From positions 1 to 5,729 of the forward strand of contig JASHTP010000227.1 of the NCBI GenBank assembly GCA_030040495.1: a stretch of 5,729 nucleotides of DNA, written 5' to 3'. Within the stretch, counting starts at the first letter, position 1, and each line of letters opens with the position of its first letter. This document shows, in pieces, positions 1 to 4,030 of the stretch. A program made the position numbers and the translations under genes. The stretch comes from Alphaproteobacteria bacterium. Its GTDB lineage: Bacteria; Pseudomonadota; Alphaproteobacteria; ATCC43930; CGMCC-115725. The notes below the pieces were generated by a model, which searched no databases, was not told where the DNA came from, and saw only the letters and a program-made list of their open reading frames with translations.

Positions 1-515
1 GCCTGCGCCCATTCCTGCAGCGCCGTCTTGGGATCGCGCGGCGGCGCGCCGAGCTTGGTCAGGCGCTGCTCCCACCAGCGCTCGACGAAGCCGCGCGCGG
101 CGTTGAGGCCGCCGTCGATGTAGAGCGCGGCGATGACCGCCTCGCAGACGTCGGCGAGCACGCTCGGATTGGCGCGCGCCCCCGCCGCCTCCTCGCCGGC
201 CGAGAGCACGATGTGCGAGCCGAGGCCGATCTCCTTGGCGATGCTGGTCAGCGTCTCGCGCCGCACCAGGCTGGTGTGCCGGCGCGTCAGCGCGCCTTCG
301 GCCTCGTCGGGAAAGCGCCGCCACAGCAGCTCGGCGACGATGAGGCCGAGGACGCGGTCGCCGAGGAACTCGAGCCGCTCGTAGCCGCGCTTGCCGGCGC
401 CGCGTCGCGTGCGCGCGCTCGGATGGGTGAGCGCCTCGGCCAGGAGCTCCGGATGCTCGAAGCGATGGCCGAGGGCATCGGCGAGCGGTGCCGGGGCGGC
501 GGCCGCGTCCTTCAT
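1..515 (-). CDS. rnc: Ribonuclease III, 3' part outside the window (partial)
   Basis: RNase III cleaves double-stranded RNA in rRNA and mRNA processing. The 171 codons in the window cover the whole catalytic domain and the first residues of the double-stranded-RNA-binding domain; most of that domain lies beyond base 1 (the family is usually about 225-235 residues). The signature ERLEFLGDRVL is at residues 46-56. By alignment with the E. coli enzyme, the metal-binding acidic residues are E49 and D53 here and D122 and E125 in LADVCEAVI, so the nuclease looks intact. The ATG at 515 is chosen because the family's N-terminal helix (LGHRFEHPELLAEALTHPS) begins shortly after it. It lies only 2 bases after the TGA of lepB. 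I see no clear Shine-Dalgarno sequence, so translation is probably coupled to lepB. In many alphaproteobacteria era follows rnc; here that would be outside the window. Confidence 0.96.
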   Translation of the reverse strand, partial: MKDAAAAPAPLADALGHRFEHPELLAEALTHPSARTRRGAGKRGYERLEFLGDRVLGLIVAELLWRRFPDEAEGALTRRHTSLVRRETLTSIAKEIGLGSHIVLSAGEEAAGARANPSVLADVCEAVIAALYIDGGLNAARGFVERWWEQRLTKLGAPPRDPKTALQEWAQ

Positions 516-517
516 GG

Positions 518-1297
518 TCAATGGATCGCCGTGAAGAGGCGGTCGTAGCGGATGGTGAAGGGCCAATCCCAGACCTCCCACCAGCGGGCATAGCCGTTGG
601 TGGAGAAGAAGACGAACTCGGCGCGCCCGACCAGGTTCGCGGCCGGGACATAGCCGACGCCGCTCTGGGAGTCGCGGCTGTCGGCCGAGTTGTCGCGGTT
701 GTCGCCCATCATGAAATAGTGGTCGGGCGGCACGATGAACGGGCAGGTGTTCTCCAGGTCGCTGCTCGTCTCGTTCGGATTGTCGCAGCGCGTCGGCGGC
801 GTCGCATAGTCGCGCGGCGCCAGCAGGATCGGGTGCTGCACGCCGTCGGGCAGAGTCTCGACGAATTGCTGGCGCAGCGCGCCGGTCTCGGGATCGACGA
901 AGCTGTCGGTGCGCGTCCGCTTCACCGGCACGCCGTTGATGTAGAGCGTGCCTTCAATCACCTGGATCTTGTCGCCGGGCAGGCCGATCAGCCGCTTGAT
1001 GTAGTCGACCGAGGGATCCCTGGGGTATTTGAACACGATCACGTCGCCGCGCTGCGGCTGGTGGAAGAAGATGCGGCCGGGGATCAGTGGCACGCCGAAG
1101 GGCAGCGAGTAGCGGCTGTAGCCGTAGGAAAATTTCGAGACGAAGAGGTAGTCGCCGACCAGCAGGGTCGGCACCATCGAGCCTGACGGAATATTGAACG
1201 GCTCATAGAGGAAAGTGCGGATGACGATGGCGATCGCCACCGCATAGACGAGCGTCTTGATCGTCTCGACGACGCCGTCGGAGGCCTTGTTTTTCAT
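518..1297 (-). CDS. lepB: Signal peptidase I (leader peptidase)
   Basis: This inner-membrane serine protease removes signal peptides from proteins exported by Sec or Tat. The 259-residue product has one N-terminal membrane segment (about residues 13-31), after which the catalytic domain faces the periplasm. Family boxes are all present: SGSMVPTL with nucleophile S40, DYIKRLIGLPGD with general base K101, and GDNRDNSADSR at 198-208. It is shorter than the two-segment E. coli enzyme (324 residues), as is usual in alphaproteobacteria. Two cysteines, C171 and C185, lie in the loop before the last box and could form a disulfide; this is inferred only from their placement, similar to the E. coli Cys170-Cys176 pair. 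The ATG at 1297 puts a short charged stretch (MKNK) before the membrane segment; its ribosome-binding site is weak. It is followed by rnc after 2 bases and has its own candidate promoter. Confidence 0.97.
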   Translation of the reverse strand: MKNKASDGVVETIKTLVYAVAIAIVIRTFLYEPFNIPSGSMVPTLLVGDYLFVSKFSYGYSRYSLPFGVPLIPGRIFFHQPQRGDVIVFKYPRDPSVDYIKRLIGLPGDKIQVIEGTLYINGVPVKRTRTDSFVDPETGALRQQFVETLPDGVQHPILLAPRDYATPPTRCDNPNETSSDLENTCPFIVPPDHYFMMGDNRDNSADSRDSQSGVGYVPAANLVGRAEFVFFSTNGYARWWEVWDWPFTIRYDRLFTAIH

Positions 1298-1363
1298 TAA
1301 GGACGCCCGTTAACACGTTGAAATTGCGCATTTTGTGGAGAAAGTGACCGACCGTTGGCGACG

Positions 1364-1393
1364 ATTAAGCGAAGGCAGGGCGGCGAAGTCAAG
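1364..1393 (-). promoter_or_regulatory. Candidate sigma-70-type promoter for lepB-rnc
   Basis: Read on the minus strand, CTTGACT occupies 1393-1387 (hexamer TTGACT at 1392-1387, five of six consensus bases, and a full match to the alphaproteobacterial CTTGAC). A 17-base spacer leads to CTTAAT at 1369-1364 (four of six matches to TATAAT). Transcription would start near 1357, giving a leader of about 60 bases before the lepB ATG. A separate promoter is expected because the opposite-strand dipeptidase gene cuts lepB off from the rsh-pdxJ-acpS genes. Prediction by eye only. Confidence 0.6.
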
Positions 1394-1406
1394 GGCACTG
1401 GCGGGA

Positions 1407-1432
1407 ATTGCCGGCCGTCGGGGGCCGGCAAT
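1407..1432. repeat. Perfect 10-base inverted repeat between divergent promoters
   Basis: ATTGCCGGCC (1407-1416) and GGCCGGCAAT (1423-1432) are exact reverse complements separated by GTCGGG. The repeat lies between the candidate -35 and -10 of the plus-strand promoter and about 50-75 bases upstream of the predicted lepB start. No run of T follows on either strand, so it does not resemble a rho-independent terminator. A related 8-base palindrome, GGCCGGCC, lies at 1441-1448. An operator is the most economical reading, but a chance GC-rich palindrome is possible. Confidence 0.6.
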
Positions 1433-1437
1433 AGAAT
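1408..1437 (+). promoter_or_regulatory. Candidate promoter for the dipeptidase gene
   Basis: TTGCCG (1408-1413, four of six consensus bases) is separated by 18 bases from TAGAAT (1432-1437, five of six). A start near 1444 would give a leader of about 30 bases before the ATG at 1474. The -35 element and spacer fall within the perfect inverted repeat at 1407-1432, so regulation by a DNA-binding protein is plausible. Prediction by eye only; the -35 element is weak. Confidence 0.42.
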
Positions 1438-1458
1438 GGCGGCCGGCCCCCCAGCGGC

Positions 1459-1463
1459 AGGAG
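1459..1463 (+). promoter_or_regulatory. Ribosome-binding site of the dipeptidase gene
   Basis: AGGAG lies 10 bases before the ATG at 1474. This supports the long N-terminus, including the cysteine-rich domain, because no conventional start codon with a good site is found just ahead of the internal twin-arginine motif. Confidence 0.65.
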
Positions 1464-1473
1464 ATGCGCTCCC

Positions 1474-2874
1474 ATGTCGCTCGATTGGAACGACCTCGCC
1501 GCCGGACGCGCCGATGCGCTCGACGGTAGCCTGGTCGAGATTGCCGGTTGGATCGCCCCCTTCGCTCCCGCCGAGCGGCATGACTATTTCCTGCTGGTGC
1601 CGGAGCCCTTCTGCTGCATCGGCTGCCTGCCCGCCGATGCCGGCGCCTGCCTCGAGGTCTTCGCCTGCACGCCGCTGGCGACGCGGTCTCGCCCGGTGCG
1701 GCTCGTCGGCCGGCTGCGCCGGCTGATCGACGACCCCGCCGGCTGGCGCTATCAGCTGCGCGATGCGCGGCTCGCCGCCGGCGAGGCCGAGCGTGACGGC
1801 GGCCTCAGCCGTCGCGATCTCATGATGACGGCATCGCTGGTCGCGCTCGCCGCGGCGACGACGGCGCCGCTGCCCTGGAGACGCGCCGCGGCGGCCGAGC
1901 CTGACGCCGCGCGGCAAGTCATCGCCGATACCATCGCCATCGACATGCACAGCCATGCCGGCAGGATCATCCGCCGCGGCGACCGCTTCGCCCCGGTGGC
2001 CGAGCCGATGCGCCGCGGCGGCATGGCGGCGATCTGCCTCGCCATGGTGGCCGACAGTCCGACGCTGCACGTCATGGCCGACCGCCGCATCGTCGCGACG
2101 CGCAATCCGCAGCCGGGCGAGCTCGTCGCCTGGGGACGCGGCGCCTTCGGCCGGCTGCTCGCGCTCGCCGAAAGCGAGCGGCTCGGCATCGTCACCGACG
2201 CCGCGTCGCTGCAGGCGGCGCGCGGCAAGGGCCCGGCGATCATCGTCGCCGCGGAAGGCGCCGATTTCCTCGACGGCTCGCTCGAGCGCCTCGACGAGGC
2301 GTTGCACAGCTACCGCCTCAGGCATCTCCAGCTCACGCATTACCGCGTCAACGAGCTCGGCGACATCCAGACTGCGCCGGCGGTCCACAATGGGCTCACC
2401 GACTTCGGCGCCGAGGTCGTGCGCGCCTGCAATCGCCTGGGCATCGTCGTCGACGTCGCCCACGGCACCTATGAACTGGTCAAGCGGGCGGCGGCGGTGA
2501 CCACCAAGCCGCTGATTTTGTCGCATACTTCGCTGATTGCCGAACCGCGAGCCCTTACCCGACTCATCCTGCCCGACCACGCCCGCGCCATTGCCGCCAC
2601 CGGCGGCGTCATCGGCATCTGGCCGCTGTCGACGGCCTTCCACAATCAGCGCGCCTATGTCGAAGGCATCGCGCGCATGGTTGACACCGTCGGCGTCGAT
2701 CATGTCGGCATCGGCACCGACATGCTCGGCCTCACCGTACCGTCGGTGTTCGACGACTATGCCGACCTGCCGGATGTCGCCGGCGGCCTCTTGGCGCTGG
2801 GTTTCAACCGCGACGAGGCCGGCAAGATCCTGGGCGGCAACTACGCGCGGGTGTTCGCGGCGAGCGTCGGCTAG
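1474..2874 (+). CDS. Membrane dipeptidase-like (peptidase M19) protein with an N-terminal Cys-rich domain and internal Tat-like signal
   Basis: The 466-residue product has three parts. Residues 1-101 form a small, probably beta-rich domain with five cysteines, three of them in CCIGC (47-51); it weakly recalls OB-like DUF3299 domains (recalled, not searched). Residues 111-142 look like a twin-arginine signal: SRRDLM (112-117), a hydrophobic stretch to about 135, and an alanine-rich possible cleavage site near 138-141. Residues 145-466 resemble zinc-dependent peptidase M19 (renal dipeptidase), which hydrolyses dipeptides and related amides. Counterparts of metal ligands are H159, E261 (AAEGADF), H330 (DVAHGTYE) and H351 (LSHTS); D416 in GIGTD and the closing GGNYARVF also fit. 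The aspartate of the usual HxD is H161 here. The nearest in-frame ATG/GTG/TTG upstream of the RR motif is GTG at 1696, inside the N-domain, so the start at 1474 is preferred. It interrupts the core operon on the opposite strand. Substrate unknown; the family call is firm, the role is not. Confidence 0.88.
   Translation: MSLDWNDLAAGRADALDGSLVEIAGWIAPFAPAERHDYFLLVPEPFCCIGCLPADAGACLEVFACTPLATRSRPVRLVGRLRRLIDDPAGWRYQLRDARLAAGEAERDGGLSRRDLMMTASLVALAAATTAPLPWRRAAAAEPDAARQVIADTIAIDMHSHAGRIIRRGDRFAPVAEPMRRGGMAAICLAMVADSPTLHVMADRRIVATRNPQPGELVAWGRGAFGRLLALAESERLGIVTDAASLQAARGKGPAIIVAAEGADFLDGSLERLDEALHSYRLRHLQLTHYRVNELGDIQTAPAVHNGLTDFGAEVVRACNRLGIVVDVAHGTYELVKRAAAVTTKPLILSHTSLIAEPRALTRLILPDHARAIAATGGVIGIWPLSTAFHNQRAYVEGIARMVDTVGVDHVGIGTDMLGLTVPSVFDDYADLPDVAGGLLALGFNRDEAGKILGGNYARVFAASVG
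2871..2874. other. Shared stop site of two convergent genes (CTAG)
   Basis: The dipeptidase stop TAG is 2872-2874 on the plus strand, and the acpS stop TAG is 2873-2871 on the minus strand, so both genes end within one palindromic CTAG. There is no room for a conventional terminator between them, and no hairpin with a T-run is visible in the adjoining ends of either gene. Confidence 0.95.
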
Positions 2875-3269
2875 AGCGGCACGGCCGTGATGATGACCAG
2901 CGCCTGCGCGATCGGCGGCTCGTCGGTCAGGCTGACATCGATGCGCGCGCTCATCCCCGCAGGCGTCAGCGCCTCGAGCCGCCTGAGCGCGCCGCCGGTC
3001 AGCACCAGGGTCGGCCGCCCGCCCGGCAGGTTGACGACGCCGAGATCGCGCCAATAGACGCCGCGGCGGAAGCCGGTGCCGAGCGCCTTCGAGCAGGCTT
3101 CCTTGGCGGCGTATCGCTTGGCGTAGCTCTCGGCGCGGTTGAGCCGCCGATCGGAGCGGGCGCGCTCCTCCGGCGTGAAGACGCGATCGAGGAAGCGGTC
3201 GCCGAAGCGCGCGATGGTCTTCTCGATCCGGCGGATGTCGATGAGGTCGCTGCCGATGCCGAGGATCAC
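2871..3269 (-). CDS. acpS: Holo-[acyl-carrier-protein] synthase
   Basis: AcpS transfers the 4'-phosphopantetheine group of coenzyme A to a serine of apo-acyl carrier protein, activating it for fatty-acid synthesis in the cytoplasm. The product is 132 residues, close to the usual 120-135. It shows the N-terminal ILGIGSDLIDI with Mg-binding D8, and YAAKEACSKALGTG (53-66) with metal-binding E57, the two diagnostic motifs. The start is the GTG at 3269: the conserved family N-terminus begins immediately there and GGGGAG (3280-3275) sits 5 bases ahead. The reading frame stays open further upstream, but that stretch is arginine-rich and overlaps pdxJ, so it is rejected as coding. The GTG overlaps the pdxJ TGA by 4 bases, indicating translational coupling. 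Its 3' end meets the dipeptidase gene head-on. Confidence 0.96.
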   Translation of the reverse strand: MILGIGSDLIDIRRIEKTIARFGDRFLDRVFTPEERARSDRRLNRAESYAKRYAAKEACSKALGTGFRRGVYWRDLGVVNLPGGRPTLVLTGGALRRLEALTPAGMSARIDVSLTDEPPIAQALVIITAVPL

Positions 3270-4018
3270 GCACGCTCCCCGCGCCGCGCCGCATCCATGA
3301 GGGCGCGCATGCGCTCGATGGCGCCGGCGAGGCCGACGAAGATCGCCTCGCCGACGAGGAAATGGCCGATGTTGAGCTCGACGATCGTGGCGATGGCGGC
3401 GACCGGCGCCACCGTGTCGTAGCCGAGCCCGTGCCCGGCGTGGCATTCGAGCCCGATTTTCTCCGCATGCGCCGCGGCGGCGGCGAGCCGCGCCAGCTCG
3501 CGCTCGCGCCCGGCGCCTTCGGCCTCGCAATAGGCGCCGGTATGCAGCTCCACCACCGGCGCGCCGAGCGCCCGCGCCATGTCGAGCTGCGCCGCCTCGG
3601 GATCGACGAACAGCGAGACGCGGATGCCGGCGTCGCCGAGCCGGCGCACGACCGGCGCGAGCTGGTCGCGGCCTGCGACGACGTCGAGCCCGCCCTCGGT
3701 CGTCACCTCGCTGCGCTTCTCCGGCACCAGGCAGGCGGCGTGCGGCTTGTGGCGGAGCGCGATCGCCAGCATCTCCGCCGTCGCCGCCATCTCGAGGTTG
3801 AGCGGGCGATCGATCGCGCGGACCAGGCGCTCGATGTCGCCGTCGCTGATGTGGCGGCGGTCCTCGCGCAGATGGGCGGTGATGCCGTCGGCTCCCGCCG
3901 CGACGGCAAGCCGCGCCGCGCGCACGGGGTCGGGATGCCGCCCGCCGCGCGCGTTGCGGATGGTGGCGACGTGATCGATGTTGACGCCGAGGCGAAGCGG
4001 CCGCGCCGCGCTCTTCAT
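3266..4018 (-). CDS. pdxJ: Pyridoxine 5'-phosphate synthase
   Basis: PdxJ condenses 1-deoxyxylulose 5-phosphate with 3-amino-2-oxopropyl phosphate to make pyridoxine 5'-phosphate, the ring-closing step of the DXP-dependent vitamin B6 pathway. The 250-residue product is full length for this TIM-barrel family. Recognised motifs in order are LGVNIDHVATIRNARG (10-25), TAHLREDRRHI (47-57), LEMAAT (75-80), LVPEKRSEVTTEGGLDV (97-113), VVELHTG (155-161), AGHGLGY (194-200) and ELNIGHFLVGEAIF (214-227). By alignment with the E. coli protein, the active-site residues H49, R51, E76 and H196 are present. The ATG at 4018 lies 10 bases after the rsh stop, with GAGG overlapping that stop. Its TGA overlaps the acpS start, so rsh, pdxJ and acpS probably share a transcript. 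Confidence 0.97.
   Translation of the reverse strand: MKSAARPLRLGVNIDHVATIRNARGGRHPDPVRAARLAVAAGADGITAHLREDRRHISDGDIERLVRAIDRPLNLEMAATAEMLAIALRHKPHAACLVPEKRSEVTTEGGLDVVAGRDQLAPVVRRLGDAGIRVSLFVDPEAAQLDMARALGAPVVELHTGAYCEAEGAGRERELARLAAAAAHAEKIGLECHAGHGLGYDTVAPVAAIATIVELNIGHFLVGEAIFVGLAGAIERMRALMDAARRGERA
3275..3280 (-). promoter_or_regulatory. Ribosome-binding site deciding the acpS GTG start
   Basis: GGGGAG on the minus strand, within the last codons of pdxJ, lies 5 bases before the GTG at 3269. It supports the non-ATG start at the conserved AcpS N-terminus. Confidence 0.65.
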
Positions 4019-4026
4019 CGCACCCG

Positions 4027-4030
4027 CCTC
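4027..4030 (-). promoter_or_regulatory. Ribosome-binding site of pdxJ within the rsh stop region
   Basis: Reading the minus strand, the rsh stop and the following bases give TGAGG. The GAGG (4030-4027) lies 8 bases before the pdxJ ATG at 4018, which suggests reinitiation or coupling. Confidence 0.5.

Larger units (their letters stand above)
1298..1473. other. Divergent intergenic region between lepB and the dipeptidase gene
   Basis: This 176-base stretch is the only substantial non-coding DNA in the window. The part next to lepB (about 1298-1370) is clearly richer in A and T than its surroundings and forms the probable lepB leader. The part next to the dipeptidase is GC-rich and holds the inverted repeat, the candidate promoters and the AGGAG site described separately. 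No tRNA, riboswitch or conserved RNA structure was recognised. Confidence 0.8.

Noticed and set aside
488..1186. A 232-codon plus-strand open frame opposite lepB and the start of rnc
   Set aside because: It mirrors the codon pattern of lepB on the other strand; lepB has all catalytic motifs and this frame shows none.
1204..1331. A small upstream frame in the lepB leader starting at the ATG at 1331 (minus strand) and overlapping the lepB start out of frame
   Set aside because: About 42 codons, without a clear ribosome-binding site, and arginine-rich where it overlaps lepB; an attenuation role cannot be supported.
1696..1698. GTG as a later start for the dipeptidase, giving a shorter leader before the twin-arginine motif
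   Set aside because: It still leaves about 37 residues before the RR motif, cuts through the N-domain, and lacks the AGGAG site seen before 1474.
2880..2889. Ten-base palindrome CACGGCCGTG near the acpS stop
   Set aside because: No loop and no T-run, so it is not a terminator; it lies within acpS codons and is likely chance in GC-rich DNA.
1297..3468. A 723-codon open frame on the minus strand running through pdxJ, acpS, the antisense of the dipeptidase and the intergenic region
   Set aside because: It is arginine-, alanine- and histidine-rich, resembles no family, and overlaps recognised genes. Long stop-free antisense frames are expected at this GC content.
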